DNA of 64,000 nt from the NCBI GenBank assembly GCA_035542475.1, contig DATKLL010000194.1, forward strand, positions 8,007 through 72,006, given 5' to 3'. Positions 33,408 to 42,321 of this stretch are shown in pieces (within the stretch, counting starts at the first letter, position 1; every line of letters starts with the position of its first letter). The stretch is from DATKLL01 sp035542475 (GTDB taxonomy: Bacteria; Desulfobacterota; Syntrophia; Syntrophales; UBA2185). The notes beneath the pieces were generated by a model. The model was not told the origin of the DNA. It saw only the letters and a list, made by a program, of their open reading frames with translations, and ran no database searches. Position numbers and translations under genes: made by a program.

Positions 33408-34304
33408 CTATTGATTCTTTGCTATGAATTTTAACATTTGCCTGAAAACCCCCTCCATTATGTCTCTTGCGACAAAATATTCAGGCATCTGTCGAAATAA
33501 ATAGTCCGTAATAGCCTTTGTCGCGAGTTCGATATCTCCGCCATGCCGTTGATATAGATCCTCCATCTTTATTTTCCATTTACGACCTTCCTCAATGGTA
33601 AGTTCAGTAAAGAGTGCCGCTTCTTCACCGGTAATATAACCATAGTGGTCGGCACAGAGGCAGGAAACAGGCAAAGGTTTCAACTTCTCCAGGCTTTCAA
33701 GATATTGTGTGATATTTGTATTCATCGAGGGGAAGCAGGCATTCTTGTATGGAACTCCCACGGCGTCGGAAGCAAACAGAGTTTTCATTCCGGACTCATA
33801 GGCGGTGATGGAACAGTTGGAGTGGCCGGGGGTATCAAAAATCGAAAGGGCGACGCTGCCAAGTTCTACTTTATCTCCTTCGGCAAGGACTGTACCTGTA
33901 ATATCATCGCGCCAGCTTAGGTCGTAGGTCTTGAGAACATCTTCATCCCCGACCTGTTTCGCGCTGAGCCTGCTGTAGTTGTTCATGACATCTATGGCCT
34001 TTGGCATTGCGAAAATCTTCCACGCCGGCCCTGACGCATATACCTCAATCTTCGGATATGTTCGCTTGAAATATGGTACGATTCCTACATGATCGAAGTG
34101 TGAATGAAGAATCAGGATCTTCCTGATCTTTTCCACATCTATCCCGAACGTCTCAATCTGTTGCAGTACGTCAGCGAGTATGTAACTCATCCCCCCGTTG
34201 ATCAAGATCGCGCCTTCTCTTCCCTCGAGAATATAAACGCCGGATTCTTCACGCCCCAGGTACCAGAGATGATCACCAATCTTCCCAGTATTTCTATATC
34301 GCAT
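33408..34304 (-). CDS. Metallo-beta-lactamase-fold hydrolase
   Basis: 298 residues. Metal ligands are in HSHFDHVG (about residues 67-74), FDTPGHSNCS and FASDAVG, with SCLCADHYG as the last histidine segment. Helical C-terminal extension after residue 225 (IEEGRKWKIKMEDLYQRHGG). Cytosolic. The MBL superfamily is too wide to name the substrate. GAAAGGGTGTAATC precedes the ATG, a modest ribosome site. Convergent with the BON gene. Confidence 0.85.
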   Translation of the reverse strand: MRYRNTGKIGDHLWYLGREESGVYILEGREGAILINGGMSYILADVLQQIETFGIDVEKIRKILILHSHFDHVGIVPYFKRTYPKIEVYASGPAWKIFAMPKAIDVMNNYSRLSAKQVGDEDVLKTYDLSWRDDITGTVLAEGDKVELGSVALSIFDTPGHSNCSITAYESGMKTLFASDAVGVPYKNACFPSMNTNITQYLESLEKLKPLPVSCLCADHYGYITGEEAALFTELTIEEGRKWKIKMEDLYQRHGGDIELATKAITDYLFRQMPEYFVARDIMEGVFRQMLKFIAKNQ

Positions 34305-34715
34305 TGATTACACCCTTTCCAATCAACCTGTTATGCCGGTAAAAGTTCCCATTAAACGCCAATCTTTTTATTTGTTTTGTACCATATTTTAAGTAAGATT
34401 TCTTCAGTTTTTTGTTGATAACTATAGAACCCTTTATTTATACCCGCCAGCCATCTTGATAATTCCTGACAAATACATCTTCTGCGAAGAGAGATTGAAT
34501 AAAACCTTCCACACCTTATTTAAAAAGAGGACATATGAAAACCGGTTACGTTATAAAACGCCTCCTCAGCAGACAAAGCCAGCATATTTAAATTGTTTTT
34601 TAATAAAAAAGTATCTATAAGAATATTAGATTCAGCGATTATCCATTGAAACTTAATGGCGGGGATTGAATGATGGTGCGGTCTTTCAAGGATAATAGGA
34701 AAGGAGGAATATGAT
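34305..34715. promoter_or_regulatory. Divergent intergenic gap with a possible promoter for the Dcu transporter
   Basis: No gene is seen in this 411-base AT-rich gap. TTGTTT (34593-34598), 17 bases, TATAAG (34616-34621) would be a usable promoter about 95 bases before the transporter ATG. AGGAAAGGAGG at 34698-34708 is its ribosome site. No riboswitch structure was recognised. Confidence 0.4.
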
Positions 34716-36038
34716 ATGTTTTGGGTTCATTTTGGAATTCTCCTATTAGCGATCTACATCGGTATCCGTGTCGGTGGCGTTGGACTGGGTCTTATCGGCG
34801 GCGCGGGCGTAACCATCTTTACATTTGCCTTCGGCATGAAACCAGGCTCTCCGCCGATTGACGTCATGCTCATCATCATAGCCGTTGTTGCTGCATCCGC
34901 CACCCTTCACGCAGCCGGAGGTTTGACATACATGGTGCAGCTGGCGGAAAAGCTGCTCCGCAGGCATCCCAAGTACATCACTTTTCTCGCACCCTTATGC
35001 ACCTATGTTCTGACCATGTCTGTCGGAACCGGTCACTCGGTCTATCTTTTACAGCCGATTATTGCCGACGTTGCATACAAGACGGGCATACGTCCGGAAC
35101 GTCCGATGGCTGTGTCTTCCATTGCATCGCAAATGGGCATCACTGCAAGCCCGATTGCCGCGGCCGTGACAAGCTTCCTTGCGATGGCCCTGAAAGCCGG
35201 GCACAATATTACTCTATTCAATATCCTCTGTGTTACAATTCCCGCAACCGCCATAGGCGTTTTTCTCGCGGCGCTCTGGAGCCTGAGGCGAGGCAAAGAC
35301 CTCGACAAGGACGAGGAGTTCCAGGAGCGGCTGAAAGATGAGGGATTTCGCCGCCAGCTGGAGGAGAGCGTGTCACTCCTTGATGAAGGTATCTCCAAGA
35401 AGGCCAAGCGGTCGGTCCTGCTCTTTTTTGTCGGAGTAGTCACTATAGTTCTCATCGCTGTTTTTAAACTGGCGCCTGTCATTGAAGGGAAGCCGGTATC
35501 CATGACGATCATCGTGCAGATTGTTATGCTTTCCACGGGTGCGGTCCTTCTTCTTTACACACGGGTGAAGGCAGCGCAGATTGCATCGTCTTCCATCTTC
35601 TCAGCCGGAATGGCGGCGGTGCTGGCCATTATGGGCATTGCCTGGATGAGTGATACCTTTATTGATACTCATAAAGTGGAGCTGGTCACCAACATGCAGG
35701 CGATGGTTAAGCACTTCTCGTGGCTTTTTGCAGTCTCGATGTTTATTGTTTCGGCATTCGTAAAGAGCCAGGCGGCAACGCTTCTCATTATGGTGCCAGT
35801 CGGCTTTTTGCTCGGTATTCCGATAAATCTCCTGATAGGGATGATTCCCGCATGCTATGCCTATTTCTTTTTCTGTTTTTATCCCAGCGACCTGTCCGCC
35901 ATCAACTTCGACCGCACAGGCACAACACGCATAGGCAAATACATCCTGAATCACAGTTTTATGATTCCGGGACTGATCGGTGTAGGAAGCGCGACGGTGG
36001 TCGGTTACATAATCGGGGCGTTCTTATTGCGGGTGTAG
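34716..36038 (+). CDS. Anaerobic C4-dicarboxylate transporter, DcuA/DcuB type
   Basis: 440 residues with about 10-12 membrane helices. GIRVGGVGLGLIGGAGVTIFTFAFG, TMSVGTGHSVYLLQPIIADVAYK, RPERPMAVSSIASQMGITASPIAAA and TLLIMVPVGFLLGIP are the conserved Dcu segments; FYPSDLSAINFDRTGTTRIGKYILNHSFMIPG is the Dcu C-terminal loop. Dcu proteins exchange fumarate, malate, aspartate or succinate across the inner membrane under anaerobic conditions. AGGAAAGGAGG supports the start. A soluble charged loop lies near residues 195-225. Likely used for succinate/fumarate traffic here. Confidence 0.92.
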   Translation: MFWVHFGILLLAIYIGIRVGGVGLGLIGGAGVTIFTFAFGMKPGSPPIDVMLIIIAVVAASATLHAAGGLTYMVQLAEKLLRRHPKYITFLAPLCTYVLTMSVGTGHSVYLLQPIIADVAYKTGIRPERPMAVSSIASQMGITASPIAAAVTSFLAMALKAGHNITLFNILCVTIPATAIGVFLAALWSLRRGKDLDKDEEFQERLKDEGFRRQLEESVSLLDEGISKKAKRSVLLFFVGVVTIVLIAVFKLAPVIEGKPVSMTIIVQIVMLSTGAVLLLYTRVKAAQIASSSIFSAGMAAVLAIMGIAWMSDTFIDTHKVELVTNMQAMVKHFSWLFAVSMFIVSAFVKSQAATLLIMVPVGFLLGIPINLLIGMIPACYAYFFFCFYPSDLSAINFDRTGTTRIGKYILNHSFMIPGLIGVGSATVVGYIIGAFLLRV

Positions 36039-36093
36039 AATATGGTTATCGAGGCTTCGCTGGTTTCAAGTTAATCAATTGCGACATCTTAAT

Positions 36094-36807
36094 TTATTTC
36101 GTTTTCTTTTTTAATACTTTCAAACCATAGGGACACACTGCCGAACAAATACCGCAGGTGTGCCCCTTGTGGTACTGAAAGTAGCGTTCTTTTTTCCAGC
36201 TATCGCATACGTGGACGTCTAAGATTTCCTCACGCGGCAGTCCCGGATGCCAGACCTTTCCATTCAATGCCCCCGCAGGACACGCATCAACACAGCGAGT
36301 GCAGCGGCCGCAAAAGCTGCGCTCCACCGGCGTTCCGTAAAGGAGTTCTATATTCATGAAAACGGTCCCCAGGCGAATCCATGGACCATAATTGCTCGTT
36401 ATGAGCTGGCAGTTGCGGCCGATCCACCCCAGGCCTGCGCGGGTGGCCGCGGTTTTATGGGGAAAGTCTCCCTTAATGTTTATGGAATCGGTGCGTTCAG
36501 AAGCAGCCAGTGGTTTGGCCCGGAAGCCCTGCGTTCTGATCCCGGCTGCCAGCTCCTCTGCCAGGCCGTTGATAATGGCATTCACCCGGGCGTACTCATC
36601 GGCATATGCCTGATTCGGGCCGTGCCGGATACCGGCCATAATCAAGGGGTTCACGGGAAAAGCCCATGATATGGCAAATGGGAATTCCTGTCCCGTCTCA
36701 TCAGGTGGTGTTGAGAATCCGCGAAGGTCAGCCGCGCCCCAAAGCAGAATTTTCTGTGTTTGCATCCAGGAGGTAAGCCAGAGGGGGAATGAGCGTGAGC
36801 AAATCAC
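36094..36807 (-). CDS. QueG-like 4Fe-4S double-cluster protein
   Basis: 237 residues from GTG 36807. DUF1730-type sequence in the first half (LLWGAADLRGF, SWAFPVNPLIMAGIRHGPNQAYADEYARVN, KTAATRAGLGWIGRNCQLIT) is followed by two cluster motifs, CGRCTRCVDACP and CGICSAVCP with partner Cys in DVHVCDSW. This is the core of epoxyqueuosine reductase-like proteins, but it lacks the C-terminal HEAT-like region of true QueG and is shorter, so another reductive role is likely. AAAGGAG stands 11 bases before the GTG; an ATG at 36765 lacks a ribosome site. Confidence 0.8.
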   Translation of the reverse strand: MICSRSFPLWLTSWMQTQKILLWGAADLRGFSTPPDETGQEFPFAISWAFPVNPLIMAGIRHGPNQAYADEYARVNAIINGLAEELAAGIRTQGFRAKPLAASERTDSINIKGDFPHKTAATRAGLGWIGRNCQLITSNYGPWIRLGTVFMNIELLYGTPVERSFCGRCTRCVDACPAGALNGKVWHPGLPREEILDVHVCDSWKKERYFQYHKGHTCGICSAVCPYGLKVLKKKTK

Positions 36808-36911
36808 TGAAGAAAAGGCTCCTTTAGTCCGTTTTATTTCGACATATTTTCGATACGCGTCGACTTATCCACATCAGGACGAAACGACGGAGATTTGAAG
36901 ACGTCTGTCCA

Positions 36912-38114
36912 TCAGACGGTTGAAAAGGCAGTCATCTCGCTCAGCCGCTTTTTCAAATCTTCCCGGAGGGTTTCATTTGCTGTTTTGAGGATTACCTTGG
37001 GAACACCGCCGAAGACCCTGTACGCATGGTTGAGAACCGGATCATCCCAGATGGTTTTGAGTTTGTTTTTGGTCAGCCTTTCGGAGGAGAGGACCGGCCT
37101 CCATCCGCCCAATTGGCCGACAACCAATCTATTGCCGATCCCCGCTACCAACTGACTGCTGTCCACAAAATCATCTATGCCTGACGGATAGATGTGATGT
37201 CTGTTGTCCAGGAGCCAGGCCAGAGATACCATGTCATGCGCAATCACCGACTCTGCCGCGATAATCAGTCCGTTCTCCGGCTCGTAAACCTGGCCCCGAT
37301 CCGGGCCAAACGTCGTAAGTACCTTGTCTGCCGCAGTTAGTACCAGCCGCTGCTTATTGCCCAACGTTTCAACGGTATTACCTTCACCTGTTTTCTCGTG
37401 TAAGGTATGTGCATCGTGATGGTACTCCAGCCGCGTGTCCGTCCGCCAGTAGCCTACAGCAGCCTTTAGTCCCAGTGTGCTGCCGGTAAGCACATGGCGG
37501 CCGCAACGAGGCATGAGGATTATGTGATCAACCTCCCTGAGTATGGCAGGCATCATCAGGCCGCGCTTCCAGTGGGAGCCTATGGACGGTATGTCTTCAT
37601 AAAAGGCGCTCCACCCGGCTTCTTCAAAGAAGTGTATTTCCGCGCCTGCCGCCTGGACGACACGGGTCATGCCGGCTGCCTCCATTAACCGGCGGGTGCT
37701 GCCGGTGACTCCCTGGGGCGTGAGTTTCACATGTTCAATGCCGGACATATCTCCTACAATCACACGGTCTGCGCCCTTCTTCTTGAGGAGCTCGACCATG
37801 GCCCCAATGGCCGTGGGACTTGTAGTGGCCGGATAGGGGTAACTTGAATTAAGGGCGGGTTTTATGAACACGGAATCCCCCTTGGACAACCAGGAAAAAT
37901 CCGTGGCTGCTTCAGCCGCAGCACAAACTGCCGCTTTTATTTCCTGTTCGGATGCCCCATGATTTACCCACGCCAGAAATACTTCTGTATCACGACCTGC
38001 TGTGAATGTCCCGTCTTGTAGGCGACCCTGGGATTTAGCGGAATCACCCGAACATGAACTAAGTGCGATAGCTGACATGCCTGCCACAACCTTCAAAAAT
38101 TCCCTTCGTTCCAT
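36912..38114 (-). CDS. Exported DUF362 protein without ferredoxin module
   Basis: 400 residues. The N-terminus MERREFLKVVAGMSAIALSSC is a Tat-like signal with an RR motif (RREFLK) and a possible lipobox (LSSC). The mature part is DUF362: VFIKPALNSSYPYPATTSPTAIGAMVELLKKKGADRVIVGD, DHIILMPRCGRHVLTGSTLGLKAAVGYWR, SVIAHDMVSLAWLLDN. Unlike the protein at 5214 it has no four-cysteine clusters. Tat export suggests a folded or cofactor-bearing protein in the periplasm. Function unknown. Upstream on the same strand are two small membrane-peptide frames. Confidence 0.85.
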   Translation of the reverse strand: MERREFLKVVAGMSAIALSSCSGDSAKSQGRLQDGTFTAGRDTEVFLAWVNHGASEQEIKAAVCAAAEAATDFSWLSKGDSVFIKPALNSSYPYPATTSPTAIGAMVELLKKKGADRVIVGDMSGIEHVKLTPQGVTGSTRRLMEAAGMTRVVQAAGAEIHFFEEAGWSAFYEDIPSIGSHWKRGLMMPAILREVDHIILMPRCGRHVLTGSTLGLKAAVGYWRTDTRLEYHHDAHTLHEKTGEGNTVETLGNKQRLVLTAADKVLTTFGPDRGQVYEPENGLIIAAESVIAHDMVSLAWLLDNRHHIYPSGIDDFVDSSQLVAGIGNRLVVGQLGGWRPVLSSERLTKNKLKTIWDDPVLNHAYRVFGGVPKVILKTANETLREDLKKRLSEMTAFSTV

Positions 38115-38266
38115 AGCCTTGCTACTCTTATTGAAAAGACGCTGTGTTCTCCGGAATGAACAGACGGTTGTCGATCCGATCGCACATATTACTCAGATTC
38201 AGCAAAGGAACACCTCAAAGACCCATCATCAAAAAACCGGATTGGTGATATGATAGCTTGAATGTT

Positions 38267-38341
38267 TCAGCTACCGCCTTTTTTCAGCCGGAGAAGCATT
38301 ATAAGAAATATGACAATGATTATTACTACGATTATCTTCAA
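38267..38341 (-). CDS. Possible 24-residue membrane peptide
   Basis: TTG-started frame just downstream of the 79-residue membrane protein: a hydrophobic core KIIVVIIIVIFLIMLL followed by basic RLKKGGS. It has the make-up of a single-span microprotein but only a weak GAGAG ribosome site 14 bases upstream. Confidence 0.25.
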   Translation of the reverse strand: MKIIVVIIIVIFLIMLLRLKKGGS

Positions 38342-38357
38342 TTTATCAAATAAACTC

Positions 38358-38597
38358 TCAGTCCCTTTTCAGGACTTCTGAAATAATGAGAAAAATAAGA
38401 GTGAGAATAGCCATCAAGATAGCCATCAGCCCCGGCATCAATGTTACCCATTTATTGGGAAACAGTTTCCTAAAATACACCTCTCTTTTTGGGTAATTGG
38501 TATGATTGGTTTCTGGAGTTACTTCCTTATGAGCAGATTCGGATCTCGCCTTAAGTATATTCATCTCTTTTCTGTAGTCTTCTAAATTTTTCTTCAT
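38358..38597 (-). CDS. Small single-span membrane protein
   Basis: 79 residues. Charged, helical N-terminal half (NLEDYRKEMNILKARSESAHKEV) and a C-terminal membrane helix MPGLMAILMAILTLIFLIISEV followed by LKRD. No family recognised. The ribosome site is poor (AAGGTG 13 bases upstream). The pattern of a cytosolic arm plus tail anchor is believable but the gene is unproven. Confidence 0.45.
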   Translation of the reverse strand: MKKNLEDYRKEMNILKARSESAHKEVTPETNHTNYPKREVYFRKLFPNKWVTLMPGLMAILMAILTLIFLIISEVLKRD

Positions 38598-38888
38598 GAA
38601 TGATTATAATCACCTTCGGATTTTCTGTTTAAGTTTTTAGTAAATGTGCAGCTAAGAAAAAGATCGGAGGAGTCCGGTGGTAAGTTTTTTAATTTAAATC
38701 TGTGATGTAGTTTCTTTCCGCGATTTTTCAGTCTTACTGTTTTCTAATTTTGCCGCTTTCACTTTATCATCCTGCTGACGCACTATCCCGACTCATTTAT
38801 AAGCTGCTGTTCAGCTTTTCTTAGCACATTATATTAAATAATAAAAAGCCTAACTTTATGACAAGGTGACTACAAGAAATACATTATT

Positions 38889-38904
38889 TGTGATTGGTAT
38901 CACA
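38889..38904 (+). promoter_or_regulatory. CRP-type palindrome before the 51-residue gene
   Basis: TGTGATTGGTATCACA, a second perfect TGTGA-N6-TCACA. A TA-N3-T -10 candidate (TAAGGT, 38926-38931) would place the palindrome at -41.5 with a start near 38938; TATTGT at 38920 is an alternative. Apart from this site, 38598-38987 holds no recognisable gene. Confidence 0.65.
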
Positions 38905-38987
38905 GCACTTTCCTCACCATATTGTTAAGGTTACAGCAAATCTACATTATCAACATCGGATCTTCCCCGTGACAGAAGGACATCGAT

Positions 38988-39143
38988 ATGGAAACATTGA
39001 TATCAACACAAATCATGACGCTGCTTTCAGAATTTCACCTTCATCAGACCCGGCTCAATACACCAGAAAGTGTTATACTTGCCGTCCTATTTCTCGTTGG
39101 TATTGTTCTTCTTATGATGGAACTTAATTTCCATCGGGATTAA
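38988..39143 (+). CDS. 51-residue single-span membrane protein
   Basis: Reads METLISTQIMTLLSEFHLHQ, then RLNTPESVILAVLFLVGIVLLMMELNFHRD: a short amphipathic N-terminus and one membrane helix (about residues 29-45) with a charged C-terminal tail. AGAAGGA lies 7 bases before the ATG, the helix is complete, and a perfect CRP-type palindrome stands 84-99 bases upstream, with a strong hairpin 30 bases after the stop. These together make a small regulated gene likely, although no homologue is known to me. Confidence 0.55.
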   Translation: METLISTQIMTLLSEFHLHQTRLNTPESVILAVLFLVGIVLLMMELNFHRD

Positions 39144-39173
39144 AATACTGATAACACCTCTTTCCCCCTCCTT

Positions 39174-39210
39174 AACCAGGGGAGACCGCAAGTCCCCCCT
39201 GGTTATTTTA
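39174..39210. terminator. Hairpin resembling a terminator, possibly a repeat
   Basis: AACCAGGGG-A-GAC, loop CGCAA, GTC-C-CCCCTGGTT (39174-39204) followed by ATTTTA. It forms a strong stem after the 51-residue gene. The GGGGGACTTGCGG-type sequence is also similar to dispersed hairpin repeats, so a dual origin is possible. Confidence 0.55.
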
Positions 39211-39347
39211 CATGAGTTATCCGACCTGCTTCCTGCATTTGTTTTAATCAAGACTTTATACAATTGAAAAATACATGAGAACAGTATATGTTTGAGCCTC
39301 TTCTGTAAATAATTGAAAGAAAGAAGGGAAAAGGGGAATAGCGGCAC

Positions 39348-40571
39348 ATGGTCGAAGAAAAAAATAGTGAATTAAATGAAGAAAAGAGTTTTGCGGAGTT
39401 GTTTGAAAAAACCCGGATGAGAAAAGATTTTTTGAAACCTGGTCAGAAGATTGAAGCCGTCATCGTCAAAATTACCAAGGATTGGATTTTCCTTGATCTG
39501 GGAGGAAAGAGCGAAGGCTATCTGGACAGAAAAGAACTGACGGATGAAAACGGTAATCTTTCAGTAAAAGAGGGCGATACGATCACGGCCTATTTTCTGT
39601 CGTCAAAGCTTAATGAGAAACTTTTTACGACCAAGATAGGTGCGGGAGATTCCGCGCGAACTTACATAGAAGAGGTCTGGCGAAACGGAATACCCATTGA
39701 GGGTGTCGTGGAAAAAGAGATCAAAGGGGGCTTCGAGATCAAGCTGGCAGGCGGGATGAGGGGATTTTGCCCATATTCCCAGATAGACCTCCGACGCATG
39801 GAGGATGCGAAAGACTATATTGGCCGCCGCTTGTCTTTCAGAATTACTGAATATGCGGAGAGGGGCCGTAATATCATACTATCCGCCAGAGCTATCTTGG
39901 AAGAACAAAAGAAAAAAGAGGAAGAAGCACTGAAGGCGACACTGCATGAGGGGATGATCGTAAAAGGAACCGTTGTTTCCATCAGGGATTTTGGCGCCTT
40001 TCTGGACATCGGCGGCCTACAGGGACTCCTTCCGATCTCGGAGATAGGATGGGATCGGGTGGAAGATATTCATGAGCGCCTATCCATCGGTCAGGCTTTG
40101 GATGTAGCCATTACTAAGCTGGACTGGCAGGAAAACCGTATCAGTTTGTCTCTGAAAGAAACGCTGCCTGATCCCTGGAATGAAGTGCCGGCAAAATATC
40201 CCGAAGGGACTTTTCATACGGGAAAAGTTGTGCGGCTAACGAAGTTCGGCGCCTTTGTCAATCTTGGTCCGGGGGTAGACGGCTTTATCCATATCTCGAA
40301 ACTTGGTAAGGGCAGGAGAATTACTCATCCCGGTGAAGTCATAAATGTGGGCCAGACCATCGATGTCCGGATCGATGCCATAGACCATGATCAAAAAAGG
40401 ATATCCCTGTCCATACCGGAGGTAGAATCACAGGATGGCGGGTCACGCAAGTCAGAAAAAGAGTCCGCGGAAGATTTTCGTGAATATGTCAACAAAGCCC
40501 CTGCATCGCTCGGTTCGTTAGGTGATATTGTGAAACGGAAACAGAATGTAAAAAAAAGAAACGATGATTAA
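39348..40571 (+). CDS. S1 RNA-binding domain protein (ribosomal protein S1-like)
   Basis: 407 residues with four S1 (OB-fold) repeats at about 28-95, 112-180, 196-265 and 281-350: examples are VKITKDWIFLDLGGKSEGYLDRKEL, VVSIRDFGAFLDIGGLQGLLPISEIGW and VVRLTKFGAFVNLGPGVDGFIHISKL. An acidic/basic tail follows. Ribosomal S1 in these bacteria usually has six repeats, so this is a shorter S1-like paralogue that may bind mRNA or act in translation under stress. GGGAAAAGGGGAA upstream is the ribosome site. The Na/Pi cotransporter gene follows after 14 bases. Confidence 0.9.
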   Translation: MVEEKNSELNEEKSFAELFEKTRMRKDFLKPGQKIEAVIVKITKDWIFLDLGGKSEGYLDRKELTDENGNLSVKEGDTITAYFLSSKLNEKLFTTKIGAGDSARTYIEEVWRNGIPIEGVVEKEIKGGFEIKLAGGMRGFCPYSQIDLRRMEDAKDYIGRRLSFRITEYAERGRNIILSARAILEEQKKKEEEALKATLHEGMIVKGTVVSIRDFGAFLDIGGLQGLLPISEIGWDRVEDIHERLSIGQALDVAITKLDWQENRISLSLKETLPDPWNEVPAKYPEGTFHTGKVVRLTKFGAFVNLGPGVDGFIHISKLGKGRRITHPGEVINVGQTIDVRIDAIDHDQKRISLSIPEVESQDGGSRKSEKESAEDFREYVNKAPASLGSLGDIVKRKQNVKKRNDD

Positions 40572-40585
40572 AGAAAGTAACTGAA

Positions 40586-42199
40586 ATGGTAAAAGGGATT
40601 CTGCTGTTTTCTACCGGTGTAGCTTTGTTTTTGTACGGAATGATCCGCTTGAGTACTGAGGTGCAGCTGCGATTCAGCAATGTCCGGATGCGTGAATACT
40701 TCCAGTTTGCCGTGAAAAATCCTCTTTACGGATTGATCACCGGTATCGTAACCACTGTTCTTTTTCAGAGCAGTACCGCCACTTCAGTTCTAACAGTTGG
40801 AATGGTCAGTGCCGGATTGATGAGCTTTTACCGCTCTCTGGGAATCATCCTAGGGGCCGACATAGGAACAACTTTTACCGTTCAACTGGTAGTCTGGAAG
40901 ATAACGGATGCTGCACCGGTCTTCATCATGATCGGCGGGGTATTGTGGTCTTTCGGCAAAGAAAAATGGAAATCTTTCGGAGAGGGGATCTTCTATTTCG
41001 GCTTGCTGTTTTTTGGTCTGAGCCTCGTGTCCGTGGCGGCAATGCCTCTGAAGAATAGCCAGTCTTTTCTCCAGTTTTCTCAGGAGACGAGAAATCCGCT
41101 GATGGGTGTTTTAATCGGGCTTCTTTTTGCCTTTCTCATCCAATCTTCCGCTATTACCATCAGCATCCTGGTGATTATGGCTCAGCAGAATCTGATCGCC
41201 CTCGATAATGCCCTGCCCATTGTTTATGGCGCCAACATCGGTACCGCCGTAACGGCCCTGATGGCGGGCTTCGTATCAAATATCAATGGAAAGAGGAGCG
41301 CCCTCTCTCACTTTCTTTTTAAATTATTTGGCGCACTGATCTGCATATCGGCTGCGCCTGTATTTGTTCAGGTACTGAGACTCACTACGAACGATGTACC
41401 CCAGCAGATCGCGTACGGACATCTTCTTTTTAATATGGTGATCGCCGTTGTCTTTATTTTTCTGCTCAAGCCCTTTTCTTATCTAGTTGAGTATATGCTC
41501 CCCGGAAAGGCGGAAATATTGCCGATCTGGCCTGAATTCCTCGATCAAAACTGTTTATCAAGGGCGGAAGACGCCCTGGAGTGTGTGAAAAAGGAGTTGA
41601 GAAGAGAGCTGGTGCTTGCACGCAGCATGCTCGTGAAGGCAATGGACCTCTTGAAAGGGTTTAGGGAAAGTGCCAGAAAGGAGATCCTCTATATAGAGTT
41701 GGTAGTCAATAACCTGAGGAGAGAGGTTGGAAGTTATCTATGCAGAGTTCCCCATGATTCTCTTTCAGCGGATTTGTCCAGGGTCTTTTTTTCCTATTCA
41801 GCCATGGTTGATGACATTGAAAGTATTGCCGATCATACCGTCAGTCTGACCAATCTCATACAACAGAAACATGAACAGAAGATTTCATTTACTAAGTGGG
41901 GCCATGAGGACCTGAATGAGATTGTGGCACTGGTCTTAGATAATCTCAATGACGCCATTTCTCTCGTGGATAAAACGGATGAGGCGACAATAAGGGCAAT
42001 CACGGAACGTGAGAAAGTTGTGGATCAGAAGGTTAAAGAGTCAAGAGAAAGACACCAGGAACGGTTTTACAGAGGGGTCTGCCAGGTACAGGCGGGTCCC
42101 ATCTTTATTGAAATGCTCATCAACCTGGAGAGGATTTCCGATCACTGCCAGAATATTGCAGACTATGCTGAAGATATGAAAAATTTTAACCTTAGATAA
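40586..42199 (+). CDS. Na/Pi cotransporter family protein with PhoU-like domain
   Basis: 537 residues. Two inverted Na/Pi repeats carry the QSST motifs: TTVLFQSSTATSVLTVGMVSAG (about 53-74) and FLIQSSAITISILVIMAQ (about 187-204), each followed by GADIGTT or GANIGTA. The C-terminal half (about 320-535) is a helical PhoU-like domain with conserved ERISDHCQNIADYAEDM. It is an inner-membrane sodium-coupled phosphate carrier of the NptA/YjbB type. It shares a transcript with the S1-like gene, and an intrinsic terminator follows 17 bases after the stop. Confidence 0.92.
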   Translation: MVKGILLFSTGVALFLYGMIRLSTEVQLRFSNVRMREYFQFAVKNPLYGLITGIVTTVLFQSSTATSVLTVGMVSAGLMSFYRSLGIILGADIGTTFTVQLVVWKITDAAPVFIMIGGVLWSFGKEKWKSFGEGIFYFGLLFFGLSLVSVAAMPLKNSQSFLQFSQETRNPLMGVLIGLLFAFLIQSSAITISILVIMAQQNLIALDNALPIVYGANIGTAVTALMAGFVSNINGKRSALSHFLFKLFGALICISAAPVFVQVLRLTTNDVPQQIAYGHLLFNMVIAVVFIFLLKPFSYLVEYMLPGKAEILPIWPEFLDQNCLSRAEDALECVKKELRRELVLARSMLVKAMDLLKGFRESARKEILYIELVVNNLRREVGSYLCRVPHDSLSADLSRVFFSYSAMVDDIESIADHTVSLTNLIQQKHEQKISFTKWGHEDLNEIVALVLDNLNDAISLVDKTDEATIRAITEREKVVDQKVKESRERHQERFYRGVCQVQAGPIFIEMLINLERISDHCQNIADYAEDMKNFNLR

Positions 42200-42215
42200 C
42201 CACTTTAAGAAATCT

Positions 42216-42249
42216 CCGCGCCTGTGAAAACTCAGCGGTTTTTTTGCTT
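42216..42249 (+). terminator. Intrinsic terminator after the Na/Pi cotransporter
   Basis: CCG and CTG arms pair with CAG and CGG (42216-42238, with a three-base bulge and TGAAAACT loop) directly followed by seven T residues (42239-42245). Confidence 0.65.
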
Positions 42250-42255
42250 TAATTA

Positions 42256-42285
42256 TTGCAGTAATTCAGCATGCAGTGTTATATT
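42256..42285 (+). promoter_or_regulatory. Promoter for the alcohol dehydrogenase-AOR fusion
   Basis: TTGCAG (42256-42261) and TATATT (42280-42285) with an 18-base spacer, right after the terminator of the previous gene. Predicted start near 42292, about 30 bases before the GTG. Confidence 0.55.
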
Positions 42286-42321
42286 CTACACAAAAAATGA
42301 GAGAATCGGAGGTACTCATAA

